A stretch of 15,028 nt of DNA from Nitrosotalea sp. (GCA_022545805.1 JAKEIJ010000018.1:1-15028); one strand, 5' to 3'. Positions 1-7,592 are shown, counted from the stretch's first letter. Notes: generated by a model not told the origin, from the sequence alone. Translations and numbers: made by a program.

Positions 1-1791
1 AAAATTATCAGACAGAAATATCTCGCTTGATTCATTTATCCAAGCATGCATTGCAAGAAGACTTCGGTTACAATCGTATTCGGATATAGATTCTATTAGT
101 TGATCAGCATAATTTTCAATTAAAGTACCCACAAACTCATAATCTTTATTTCTTAATGAAAACTTGGGGAAAAAATCTTCTGAAATTGTAATCAGGTGTA
201 ACAAGCCAAGAGCGTGTCCTTTTGTTGAAACTCTTTCCAAAGATTTTCTAAACAATACTGCTGTCAGAGGATCAATATACAAAGTAGAGGTTTTTTTGCC
301 AAATTCTGTAGCTATGTATCTATCTCCTTTTTGCTTTACAAGATCTTCTGATTCTAGATATCTCAGAGATATCTGAATGTGGAATTTTATTGTGGTTTTT
401 CTTTCTTGAAAACCTGAGAGTGTTTTTGAAAAAAATTCTACAATGTCGTCTCTCTTAATACCAGGATTTGTAGATACAAAACTGAGAAGATGTATTCTTA
501 ATGCCTTGTCTCCCGTAAGTTTGGAAGATATTGGTTCTGGAGTTCCATTAATGTAATAGTCAAAGATTTCATCGCCATTGGAGTTGCCTACAATGATTGC
601 TTCGCCATATTTGTCATATTGTGGCCTGCCTGCACGACCACACAGTTGTTTATACTCCAATATGCTAATCGATTTGTTAGTACCATATTTTGCATCATAT
701 CTAGTCAAACTAGCAATAACTACTCTTCTTGCTGGAAGATTCACTCCTGCAGCTAAGGTAGGGGTAGATGCCAAGATCTTTATTTTTTTATTTCTAAATT
801 CAGATTCAATCAAATCCCTACAATTAGAATTAAGACCAGCATGATGAAATGCTACACCATTTTTAATTAGACTGGCTAGATTTTTAACAAGTTCAGTATG
901 TTCATTATCATCTAAAATCTTTTGGGAAATTTTTTCTAGTGTTTCTTTTTCTTCGTTGTTTAATGTCTTCGATACAGCTTCTGATGTCTTTGTAGCAAGT
1001 GATACAGAACGAGTTCTAGTTTCTGCAAATAAAATTGCTTGACCCCCATTATTTAGTGAGTCTAGCCCCAAGTCAACTGGCGGCCCTCTGATGCTTGTCT
1101 GGATTTCAAATTTTTTGTTGTCTTGCATAGTTACTACACCTTGATCATAGACTCCTTCAGACAATGGAACTGGTCTCCATTCACTATGAACTAGTTTGCA
1201 CTCTAACCAATCAGCAATTTCATCAGCGTTAGTTACAGTAGCACTAAGAGCCAGTATTTGTGGTTTTTTTGGCAAAAGTTTTAGCTTTGTGAGTACAATT
1301 TCAAGGGTTGGTCCCCTGTCATCATCCCCCAACAGATGAACTTCATCAGCAATTACAAGACTTATTTGATCTATCCATTCTGCACCTTGTCTTATGATGG
1401 AATCCATTTTTTCATTGGTTAGTACAAGTATGTCATTTTGACCTAGATTTTTTTCAGATGCATCAAAATCACCCGTAGATATTTGGATTTTCAGATTTTT
1501 ACCAATATCAACAGAACCAAGTTTTTTAAATTCATTGAACTTTTCTGATGCCAAGGCCTTTAGAGGACTGAGATAAACTATTTTGCCTCTCTTTTCAGAT
1601 AGGTGTCGTATTATTGCAAGAATTGCAATCAATGTTTTGCCACTTGCAGTAGGGGCAGAGACCAGTATACTCTGTCCTTCAAGCAATCCAGCTTTTACTG
1701 TCTTTTCCTGCGGTGGATATAGATTCACATATCCATTTTTTTGCAGAAATTCAATTGTAGAAGGAGGAATATCTAACTGCTCTATTTTCAT
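1..1791 (-). CDS. hel308: Hel308-type superfamily 2 DNA helicase (C-terminus cut by window edge)
   Basis: ATP-dependent 3'-5' DNA helicase of the Hel308/Ski2-like family, which in archaea acts at stalled or branched replication forks. I translated 597 codons without a stop from the ATG at 1791 to the left edge. Motifs seen: Walker A APTASGKT (residues 46-53), DEVH box (149-152), motif III SAT (183-185), the FHHAGL signature of motif IVa, and motif VI GRAGRP followed by QYDKYGEAI (from residue 385), a Hel308 hallmark. Family members are about 700 residues, so roughly 100 C-terminal residues should lie beyond the window. The ATG overlaps the MCM stop codon as ATGA, and I see no separate ribosome-binding site, so translation is probably coupled to MCM. 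Motif VI has QLCGRAGR where many relatives have QMAGRAGR. The family assignment is secure; the exact cellular role is inferred. Confidence 0.93.
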   Translation of the reverse strand, partial: MKIEQLDIPPSTIEFLQKNGYVNLYPPQEKTVKAGLLEGQSILVSAPTASGKTLIAILAIIRHLSEKRGKIVYLSPLKALASEKFNEFKKLGSVDIGKNLKIQISTGDFDASEKNLGQNDILVLTNEKMDSIIRQGAEWIDQISLVIADEVHLLGDDDRGPTLEIVLTKLKLLPKKPQILALSATVTNADEIADWLECKLVHSEWRPVPLSEGVYDQGVVTMQDNKKFEIQTSIRGPPVDLGLDSLNNGGQAILFAETRTRSVSLATKTSEAVSKTLNNEEKETLEKISQKILDDNEHTELVKNLASLIKNGVAFHHAGLNSNCRDLIESEFRNKKIKILASTPTLAAGVNLPARRVVIASLTRYDAKYGTNKSISILEYKQLCGRAGRPQYDKYGEAIIVGNSNGDEIFDYYINGTPEPISSKLTGDKALRIHLLSFVSTNPGIKRDDIVEFFSKTLSGFQERKTTIKFHIQISLRYLESEDLVKQKGDRYIATEFGKKTSTLYIDPLTAVLFRKSLERVSTKGHALGLLHLITISEDFFPKFSLRNKDYEFVGTLIENYADQLIESISEYDCNRSLLAMHAWINESSEIFLSDNF

Positions 1792-3869
1792 ACCCGGTTA
1801 TAATGACCAGGTTTGGATTCATAAATAGCTGACTCTCTTTGCAATTTTTTAAGATATTTTCTTGCTTCATCTTCTGTGAATTTATCAGTCTTGATTAGTT
1901 CTTTAACAAATGCTTTTTCTTCAACTGGTCTCTTTTCATCACCTTCAAGTGATTTCATTACATCCATGAATAGTTGCATTTTTGAGACCTCACTATGAGG
2001 ACGTCCTTGGAGAACTCCCAGATCAACTTTTCCAGTATTAACATCCACCCCTGCATCTTGCAACATGCTTTGCATAAGGAATATAGCTCGTTCTGCATCT
2101 TCTCCATCAACTTGTGTTTTCATCAACAATCTTGCTCTTGCAGTTGCCAATCTCACAAGTCCCTCTAATTGTCTAGGTGTTACTGTGATCATTCCTTCAG
2201 ATTCCACATTTCTCATTGTCATGTAGTAGTTTAGGATCAAATCTTCTGCTTCTGGAGTGAGATTTGGATCAAATCTCTTTGCATATGATAGATATTTTGT
2301 GAGAATGTCAACATCGATTAGGGATTTGGTGTCAGTTCCTGACACTCTGTGTAAATTCAATATGTGTCTTGCAATTCTTGTGTCTCTTTCTTTTGATGGA
2401 ATATCTCTGACAACAAAGATGAGATCAAAACGTGTTAAGAGTGGAACTGGAAGATTAACGTTCTCTGTGATATTCTTAAAAGGATCATACTTGCCGAACA
2501 TTGGGTTTGCTGCAGCCAAGATTGAAGTTCTGGCATTCAATGTTGCTACAATTCCACCTTTTGCAATGCTCACAGATTGTTGTTCCATCGTTTCATGTAA
2601 TGCACTTCGGTCTTCTGGTTTCATTTTATCAAACTCATCTATACAGACAAGACCTTGATCTCCCAGTACTACAGCACCTGCTTCAAGCATCATTATACCA
2701 ATTTTATCCCTAACAACTGCAGCAGTTAATCCTGCTGCAGTTGAACCTCTTCCAGATGTATAAAGCCCTCTTGGCGCAATTCTTGCACAGAATTTCAACA
2801 TTTCACTTTTTGCAGTACCAGGATCACCCACCAAAAATACGTTGATGTCACCACGAATTTTAGCACCGTCAGCAAGAAGTTTTTGAGTAGATCCTACAAT
2901 TAACAATAAAATGGCTTCTTTAATTATATCATGCCCGCTCACATGTGGTGCAAACGAGGCCACTAACCTGTCATAGATGTCATTATTTTTAACAAGCGAT
3001 TTGATTATTCTCTCTTCATCAGGTGAGATCTCTTCTCTTTCAGTGCTTCTAGAAGTTTTATTTCCACGTCCACGGTGGAATTCTATGTTATTTCCTTGAA
3101 CTCGTAATCTGTAGATACCACTTTTTCCCCGCATAGAAGGAATGTGTTCTTGTTCAATTCTTACAATCCCTGTTAGTATTATACGATCTCCAGGCCTTGC
3201 GTTATCAACCAAGTCTTGTAGTACTGTGACATCAAGGTAGTGAGGTAGTTGACCAGGAGGCAAATCCTCTGGTAATTCTTGGAGCCTCACCATTTGAAAA
3301 TCAATAAACTTACTTTGTTCCGGACTTATCTCCAGATCTCTATGAGTACATTTTCCATTATCACATTTTAACGGTTCTTTAAACTCTAGACCTTTTTCTT
3401 GGACTCGCACAGTCTTGTGATTATCAGGACAAAAGTAGACTAGTTCTTTTGCAAGGGGTTTGATCTCAGAAGATCTAACTACCATTCCAGATACGCTTAT
3501 CACTTTTCCAATTACCTCTGCATTTACTTCACGTAAGCTTCTATGCGATGGATAATTTGAAATTCTTACTCTAATATCATGGCGAATTTTTTCGGCATAT
3601 TGCGGAAATCTTTCTTTGAGAATATCTTTTATTGCTCCACCAAAGGCTCGAAGTATCTCATCAGGATCAGTGGAAAATACAGACTCAATTTCCGGATATG
3701 AGACTAGATCATTATAGTCAACTACAATGTACTGTGTTTTCTTTGCCATCATTTGATCTATTTCATCAACATATTTGTAAGCGTCAGACTTGTCTTTGAA
3801 CTGACTAAGAAAATCTTTCACTTGATCTTGAAGTTTACTCTTTGAAATTGATTCAGACTGTGTGGTCAT
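1788..3869 (-). CDS. mcm: MCM replicative DNA helicase
   Basis: Subunit of the hexameric MCM helicase, the motor that unwinds DNA at archaeal replication forks. 693 residues is normal length. N-terminal domain: residues about 15-265, with an atypical zinc site made of C147, H151, C169 and C174 (C-x3-H ... C-x4-C). The AAA+ core has Walker A GDPGTAKS (348-355), Walker B with D411-E412, sensor-1 N455 and an arginine finger in LLTRFDL (R480). The C-terminal 70 or so residues look like the usual winged helix. The ATG at 3869 overlaps the GINS stop (ATGA), and GGTGAT five bases upstream is a good match to the archaeal anti-Shine-Dalgarno sequence. It sits between GINS, its known partner in the CMG-type complex, and Hel308. 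No intein is present. Confidence 0.98.
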   Translation of the reverse strand: MTTQSESISKSKLQDQVKDFLSQFKDKSDAYKYVDEIDQMMAKKTQYIVVDYNDLVSYPEIESVFSTDPDEILRAFGGAIKDILKERFPQYAEKIRHDIRVRISNYPSHRSLREVNAEVIGKVISVSGMVVRSSEIKPLAKELVYFCPDNHKTVRVQEKGLEFKEPLKCDNGKCTHRDLEISPEQSKFIDFQMVRLQELPEDLPPGQLPHYLDVTVLQDLVDNARPGDRIILTGIVRIEQEHIPSMRGKSGIYRLRVQGNNIEFHRGRGNKTSRSTEREEISPDEERIIKSLVKNNDIYDRLVASFAPHVSGHDIIKEAILLLIVGSTQKLLADGAKIRGDINVFLVGDPGTAKSEMLKFCARIAPRGLYTSGRGSTAAGLTAAVVRDKIGIMMLEAGAVVLGDQGLVCIDEFDKMKPEDRSALHETMEQQSVSIAKGGIVATLNARTSILAAANPMFGKYDPFKNITENVNLPVPLLTRFDLIFVVRDIPSKERDTRIARHILNLHRVSGTDTKSLIDVDILTKYLSYAKRFDPNLTPEAEDLILNYYMTMRNVESEGMITVTPRQLEGLVRLATARARLLMKTQVDGEDAERAIFLMQSMLQDAGVDVNTGKVDLGVLQGRPHSEVSKMQLFMDVMKSLEGDEKRPVEEKAFVKELIKTDKFTEDEARKYLKKLQRESAIYESKPGHYNRV

Positions 3870-4381
3870 TTTTTATCACCCATTATTTGTTGTTTAAATT
3901 CAGCGCTATTGTTATGTATATAATCAAACAATGTTCTTTCTTCAATTGTTAACTTTTTTGCCAAATCAGCAGTCATCTTGGATGAATCTGCCAGTCTGAT
4001 TATTTTTCCTTGGCGTTTACGAATAAGAGAATTTAACATGCTTTCTATTTTATCTCGGTCTTCTTGTGGAAGTCTTCGTGTGAATGAATTCACTTTGATA
4101 TAGAAATCAAGATCTAATGTAGAGAGATCAAAGTCACCTTGTACATTTTCTTTCATGACAGCTTGCTTCAAGGCTACAATCATATCAGTATCTTGTACCT
4201 CAACTAGTTTTTCTGAGGACAGTACTTCAGCTATCCATCTCGATATACTCAGTATTTCCCCTTGTTTAGCTTCGATTGATGTCAATGGTGCTTCTATTTT
4301 GAGATCATGACCAAAATTGACTTTAACATCCTGTAAGCGGTATCCTATACTATGTACCTGTATGAGCTCTGAAATGTGCAA
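3866..4381 (-). CDS. GINS complex family protein
   Basis: Small replication factor of the GINS family; in archaea GINS joins MCM and a Cdc45/GAN-like protein into the active fork helicase. 171 residues. The first 62 residues carry the beta-rich B domain (APLTSIEAKQGE followed by ISRWIAEVL), and residues about 88-165 are the helical A domain (LDFYIKV, RKRQGKIIRLA, LTIEERTLF). B before A is the order of Psf2/Psf3 (Gins23) proteins, yet the A-domain wording resembles Sld5/Gins51, so I do not assign a subtype. The start is TTG at 4381, preceded by GGAGGATC at 4389-4396, a near-perfect ribosome-binding site; that site lies in a predicted hairpin. First gene of the GINS-MCM-Hel308 operon, joined to MCM by an ATGA overlap. 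Confidence 0.85.
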   Translation of the reverse strand: MHISELIQVHSIGYRLQDVKVNFGHDLKIEAPLTSIEAKQGEILSISRWIAEVLSSEKLVEVQDTDMIVALKQAVMKENVQGDFDLSTLDLDFYIKVNSFTRRLPQEDRDKIESMLNSLIRKRQGKIIRLADSSKMTADLAKKLTIEERTLFDYIHNNSAEFKQQIMGDKK

Positions 4382-4384
4382 TTT

Positions 4385-4420
4385 AATCGATCCTCCTTTG
4401 AGCCGCTAAAGGGATCGATC
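4385..4420 (-). promoter_or_regulatory. Inverted repeat sequestering the GINS ribosome-binding site
   Basis: Read on the minus strand, AUCGAUCC (4419-4412) can pair with GGAUCGAU (4393-4386), plus a G-U pair outside. After a two-base GA bulge, CUUU pairs with AAAG around an eight-base loop AGCGGCUC. The 3' arm contains GGAGGAUC, the ribosome-binding site of the TTG-started GINS gene, so the hairpin would hide it. The 5' arm extends into a perfect DNA palindrome, GATCGATCGATC (4413-4424). Whether this works as RNA depends on the transcription start lying upstream of about 4420, which I cannot tell; as DNA it could equally be a protein-binding site. Confidence 0.5.
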
Positions 4421-4644
4421 GATCAATTCTATTAACCATTTAGTTCGATCATTTGATCTAGATTCCATCTGTACAAATTTGTTCCTGTTCATAACTGACA
4501 TACTTGCTTTCTCATTTAACATGTGAGGAATAACCATCATTAGCAATGTGAGTCTTTTTCAATCATAATAACGATTGGTCATATAGTAATACCCAACTTT
4601 GCCTCAGATCTACAGTAATAATTTACAAACACAGTTTCTTAGAC

Positions 4645-4656
4645 TTAATTTTATTA
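4645..4656 (+). promoter_or_regulatory. TATA-like box of the RFC gene
   Basis: The AT-rich stretch ttaattttatta is centred about 30 bases before the ATG at 4680. TATA-to-start spacing in archaea is about 25-27 bases, so transcription would begin within a few bases of the start codon, giving a leaderless or nearly leaderless mRNA. No ribosome-binding site precedes the ATG, which agrees. Confidence 0.55.
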
Positions 4657-4679
4657 GTAAGTGAAAGACGTATGTCCCT

Positions 4680-5633
4680 ATGACTGAATCTTCTATGTGG
4701 GTAGAAAAATATCGTCCAACCAAGCTCTCATCGATCATAAACCAAAAAGAAATAGTCGGTAGTCTTCGATCTCTTTTGAAGAACACATCAGAGATGCCCC
4801 ATCTGCTATTCTCCGGTTCTGCAGGAGTTGGTAAGACTACAACTGCATTGTGTCTTGCAAGAGAGATTTTGGGAGAATCATGGCACGAACATACTTTGGA
4901 GTTGAATGCTTCTGATGAACGCGGTATCAACATGGTAAGAGAAAGAGTAAAGAAATTTGCAAGATTTTCAGGTTTAGACACCAGTATTCCTTTCAAGCTC
5001 ATAATTTTAGACGAAGCCGATGAAATGACCTCAGACGCCCAGACTGCTTTAAGAAGAATCATCGAAGATACTGCAAAGCATTGTAGATTCATAATGATCG
5101 CAAATAACATATCAAAAATTATAGATCCACTTCAGAGCAGATGTGCTGTTTTCAAATTTACACGAATATCAGAAGAAGACGTAATCAACCACTTGGAAGA
5201 AATTTGTAAAAAAGAGAAGGTAAAGTACAATCAAGAAGGTTTGAAAACTTTGTATCAGAATTCAGAAGGAGATATGCGTCATTCCATAAACATGTTACAG
5301 GCTGCAGCAAGCATTGGAATGGTTAACGAAGATAACGTAAAAGCCTCTGCAGGACTTTCAAAAACAAGTGATGTAAACATTGTTTTGAAACTTGCACTGG
5401 GAGGAAAAATTTCAGAAGCTAGGAACAAAATGATTGAGCTTATCAAAGTATATGGAATGTCAGAGTCTGATTTTTTGAAATATCTAAATGAAGAGTGCTA
5501 TAGAATCAAGACCACACACCTGTCAGAGATGTTAGAAATCATAGCAAAATATGATTACAGATTAATCATAGGAGCTAACCCAGAGATCCAATTGTCTGCG
5601 TTATTGGCAGAACTTGGGAATATAGAAAAATAA
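4680..5633 (+). CDS. rfcS: Replication factor C small subunit (clamp loader)
   Basis: AAA+ ATPase subunit of the clamp loader that opens PCNA and places it on primed DNA. 317 residues, normal for the archaeal small subunit. Signatures in order: WVEKYRPTKL at the N-terminus (RFC box II), Walker A GSAGVGKT (46-53), LNASDERGI (75-83), DEAD Walker B (111-114) with QTALRRIIE after it, and the SRC arginine-finger motif (153-155). The helical collar fills the C-terminal third. Walker A has GSAGVGKT rather than the common GPPGVGKT, keeping the catalytic G-x-GKT. Start: ATG at 4680, giving a short MTESS extension before the conserved MWVEKYRP; the Met at residue 6 is an alternative. Divergent from the GINS-MCM operon. 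The TAA stop lies 3 bases from the 3' end of a convergent tRNA-Ser. No intein. Confidence 0.97.
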   Translation: MTESSMWVEKYRPTKLSSIINQKEIVGSLRSLLKNTSEMPHLLFSGSAGVGKTTTALCLAREILGESWHEHTLELNASDERGINMVRERVKKFARFSGLDTSIPFKLIILDEADEMTSDAQTALRRIIEDTAKHCRFIMIANNISKIIDPLQSRCAVFKFTRISEEDVINHLEEICKKEKVKYNQEGLKTLYQNSEGDMRHSINMLQAAASIGMVNEDNVKASAGLSKTSDVNIVLKLALGGKISEARNKMIELIKVYGMSESDFLKYLNEECYRIKTTHLSEMLEIIAKYDYRLIIGANPEIQLSALLAELGNIEK

Positions 5634-5636
5634 TAG

Positions 5637-5720
5637 CGCAGAGAGAGGGATTTGAACCCCCGGGTGCTTGCGCACATAGGCTCTCAAGGCCCACGCCATG
5701 CCGGGCTAGGCGACCTCTGC
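5637..5720 (-). tRNA. trnS-UGA: tRNA-Ser (anticodon UGA)
   Basis: An 84-base class II tRNA. The acceptor stem pairs GCAGAGG with UCUCUGC, with discriminator G at 5637, as in archaeal serine tRNAs. The D stem is GCC/GGC. The anticodon stem UGGGC/GCCUA encloses the loop CUUGAGA, giving anticodon UGA. The long variable arm is GUGC-GCAA-GCAC, and the T arm is GGGGG-UUCAAAU-CCCUC. No intron, and the 3' CCA is not encoded. On the transcribed strand a T-rich stretch (plus-strand aaaaa at 5626-5630) just past the 3' end could terminate transcription inside the end of the convergent RFC gene. Confidence 0.97.
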
Positions 5721-5723
5721 GAG

Positions 5724-5731
5724 TTTTTTTT
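5724..5731 (+). terminator. T-run after RFC, possible plus-strand terminator
   Basis: Eight consecutive T residues follow the tRNA-Ser gene on the plus strand. U-tracts terminate archaeal transcription. If this one stops the RFC transcript, the RFC mRNA carries the full antisense copy of tRNA-Ser in its 3' untranslated region. Confidence 0.4.
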
Positions 5732-5742
5732 GTAAGGACTTG

Positions 5743-5750
5743 TTAAAATT
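5743..5750 (-). promoter_or_regulatory. TATA-like box of tRNA-Ser
   Basis: AATTTTAA on the minus strand (ttaaaatt on plus) is centred about 26 bases upstream of the tRNA-Ser 5' end at 5720, the expected archaeal TATA spacing. The rest of the 102-base gap to the ferredoxin gene holds only its T-rich 3' flank. Confidence 0.5.
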
Positions 5751-5797
5751 TGTTTAAGATCACGTGTTTTGTAGACATCCGTAGGGATTATCAAATA

Positions 5798-5822
5798 AGA
5801 AAAAGAAAAGGGACGAAAAATT
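5798..5822 (-). terminator. T-rich terminator of ferredoxin 1
   Basis: Directly after the ferredoxin stop codon the minus strand reads AATTTTTCG, then several TTTTCTTTTTCTT-type pyrimidine runs. This is a typical archaeal U-rich terminator without a hairpin, on the side expected for the minus-strand gene. Confidence 0.5.
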
Positions 5823-6377
<555 letters not shown>

Positions 6378-6386
6378 TTATTTAAA
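6378..6386 (-). promoter_or_regulatory. TATA-like box of ferredoxin 1
   Basis: The plus-strand string ttatttaaa (TTTAAATAA on the coding strand) begins 22 bases upstream of the ATG at 6356. The same nine bases occur at the same distance before ferredoxin 2, supporting a leaderless promoter and common regulation of the pair. Confidence 0.65.
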
Positions 6387-6397
6387 CCTAGACAAAA

Positions 6398-6844
6398 TTA
6401 AGTAAATTTTGCAATCTCTTTTTCGTGTATATCTTGATTTAACTGATCAACCTTGATTGCTTTTGTAGGACAGACTTCAACACAGGCCATGCACCAAATA
6501 CAGTCTGCTTCTTTTACAGGATTTGCTTTGTCAGTGTAATCTTTTCTATCATTTCTGCCGGTCTCACCAGGATTTTTGTACCATTCGAAAACCTTGACAG
6601 GGCAACTTAACAAACAGATACCGTCTGCAATACAGGAATCCCAGTCTACAGCTACAAATGTACCGTGTACTCCTATTGGTTTTATCTCTTCACCTGAAGC
6701 CTGTGAGTCAGCTTTTACTTTGGGATCTGTTGATGCTTCAGCAAGGCGTCCAGGACCCCATACCAGATGATAATTTTCACTCAAAGGATCTTTGAATTTT
6801 TCAATCACATTATGGTTTGCAGGAAAGTTTTGGTCTATAGGCAC
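6398..6844 (-). CDS. Zinc-containing-type 7Fe/8Fe ferredoxin, paralogue 2
   Basis: Second ferredoxin of the same family, 148 residues, clearly a tandem duplicate of its downstream neighbour: both share MPI at the start, [18 protein letters not shown] and DCIWCMAC. Cluster I motif is C71-x2-D74-x2-C77-x3-C81; cluster II is C115, C118, C121 and C125. Here the GVHGT histidine (H60) is kept, but the N-terminal region has only H11 and H26, and the zinc-binding Asp of KADP is replaced by Asn (N108 in KANP). It also lacks the long insert and His-rich tail of paralogue 1. The start is GTG at 6844, with a TATA-like box 22 bases upstream and no ribosome-binding site, so the mRNA is probably leaderless. 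Each copy seems to have its own promoter. Electron-transfer partners cannot be read from the sequence. Confidence 0.92.
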   Translation of the reverse strand: MPIDQNFPANHNVIEKFKDPLSENYHLVWGPGRLAEASTDPKVKADSQASGEEIKPIGVHGTFVAVDWDSCIADGICLLSCPVKVFEWYKNPGETGRNDRKDYTDKANPVKEADCIWCMACVEVCPTKAIKVDQLNQDIHEKEIAKFT

Positions 6845-6865
6845 GATATCTGAGATTGTTGTTAG

Positions 6866-6874
6866 TTATTTAAA
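6866..6874 (-). promoter_or_regulatory. TATA-like box of ferredoxin 2
   Basis: Plus-strand ttatttaaa (TTTAAATAA on the coding strand) begins 22 bases before the GTG start at 6844. It matches the box before ferredoxin 1 in sequence and spacing. Confidence 0.65.
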
Positions 6875-6885
6875 GTGTATACAAG

Positions 6886-6895
6886 ATAAATTCAT
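6886..6895 (+). promoter_or_regulatory. Candidate TATA box of aIF6
   Basis: The AT-rich stretch ataaattcat lies 26-35 bases upstream of the proposed TTG start of aIF6. It is the best plus-strand candidate in the 76-base gap shared with the divergent ferredoxin 2 promoter. Confidence 0.35.
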
Positions 6896-6920
6896 ATCTT
6901 TCACAAATCGCTCTAGTTTA

Positions 6921-7592
6921 TTGGGAATTTTCAAATATGATGTATATCGCAATCCTAACGTAGGTATCTATGCCAAGTGTAATGACAAATTTGTTTTCAT
7001 ACCAAATGGATTTGCCTCTACAAAAGCAAAAAACTTGGCAGAGTTTTTAAAAACCGATTATGTATTTACATCAGTAGCAAATACAAGATTATTGGGACCA
7101 ATGATGGTAGTAAATAACAACGGACTTTTGCTTCCACATAATTGTCATGAAGAAGAGATATCACATTTGAAAAAATCAACGGGACTGAATGTTGACATAC
7201 TTGATACAAAACACACTGCATTAGGAAATCTGATTTGCGCAAATGACAGGGGAGCAGTCATGTCACCACTTATTCCAACAGAATATGTCAAAAAAGTTGA
7301 GGATGTGTTAAGAGTAGAGGTGATAAGAAAAAGAGTTGCTGGATATCACCAAACGGGTGCAATGACAGTAGCAAATTCTAAAGGAGGAGTAATTCACCCA
7401 TCAACCGAGGAAGAAGACATCAAAACTATATCACATGTGCTTGGTGTGGAATTAGAGCCTGCAACTATTAACGGTGGATCTCCCTATCTTTGTTCAGGCA
7501 TGCTTGTAAATAACAACGCTACAGTAGTGGGAGGACTTACAAACGGTCCAGAGCTTGTAATGCTGACAAAGGCATTCAGAGTTGAAGATTAG
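6921..7592 (+). CDS. eif6: Translation initiation factor aIF6 (ribosome anti-association factor)
   Basis: Homologue of eukaryotic eIF6, which binds the large ribosomal subunit and prevents premature joining of the small subunit. The five-fold pseudosymmetric repeats of this family show as recurring blocks: YRNPNVGIYA, TRLLGPMMVVNNNG, DTKHTALGNLICANDRG, HQTGAMTVANSKGG and LCSGMLVNNNATVVGG. An upstream ATG at 6792 is open in this frame, but it would place 43 unrelated residues inside the divergent ferredoxin gene. The TTG at 6921 gives MGIFKYDVYRNPNVG and 223 residues, matching the family length, so I use that start. The 3' end overlaps the convergent HisRS gene by 17 bases. Confidence 0.93.
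   Translation: MGIFKYDVYRNPNVGIYAKCNDKFVFIPNGFASTKAKNLAEFLKTDYVFTSVANTRLLGPMMVVNNNGLLLPHNCHEEEISHLKKSTGLNVDILDTKHTALGNLICANDRGAVMSPLIPTEYVKKVEDVLRVEVIRKRVAGYHQTGAMTVANSKGGVIHPSTEEEDIKTISHVLGVELEPATINGGSPYLCSGMLVNNNATVVGGLTNGPELVMLTKAFRVED

Larger units (their letters stand above)
4382..4679. other. Divergent intergenic region between GINS and RFC
   Basis: 298 bases with no convincing gene. On the left are the GINS ribosome-binding site and a GATC-rich inverted repeat. ACAAATTTGT (4473-4482) is a perfect 10-base palindrome that could be a TATA-like or operator element for the minus-strand operon; a weaker candidate is ctattaacc at about 4429-4437. On the right is the RFC TATA-like box. The central part, about 4490-4640, is AT-rich; I see no tRNA, no clear C/D-box pair and no ORF with a family resemblance. 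The region is long compared with the other gaps here (mostly 1-160 bases), so regulatory content is plausible but unproven. Confidence 0.6.

Noticed and set aside
164..1828. Plus-strand open frames at 164-376, 578-844 and 1583-1828
   Set aside because: All are opposite the Hel308 coding region, which carries a complete set of helicase motifs.
2257..2713. Two plus-strand open frames within MCM
   Set aside because: Antisense shadows of the conserved AAA+ core.
4386..4460. Replication origin at the GATC-rich repeats
   Set aside because: No Orc1/Cdc6 gene or origin-recognition-box repeats nearby; clustering beside replication genes alone is not enough.
4440..4640. C/D-box small RNA in the GINS-RFC gap
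   Set aside because: One C-like box (ATGATGG on the minus strand) was seen, but no D box at suitable spacing.
4610..5110. 166-codon minus-strand open frame opposite RFC
   Set aside because: Antisense shadow of strongly conserved RFC sequence; no family features.
6792..6920. N-terminal extension of aIF6 to the upstream ATG
   Set aside because: It overlaps the divergent ferredoxin gene, has no family counterpart, and the TATA-like box lies downstream of it.
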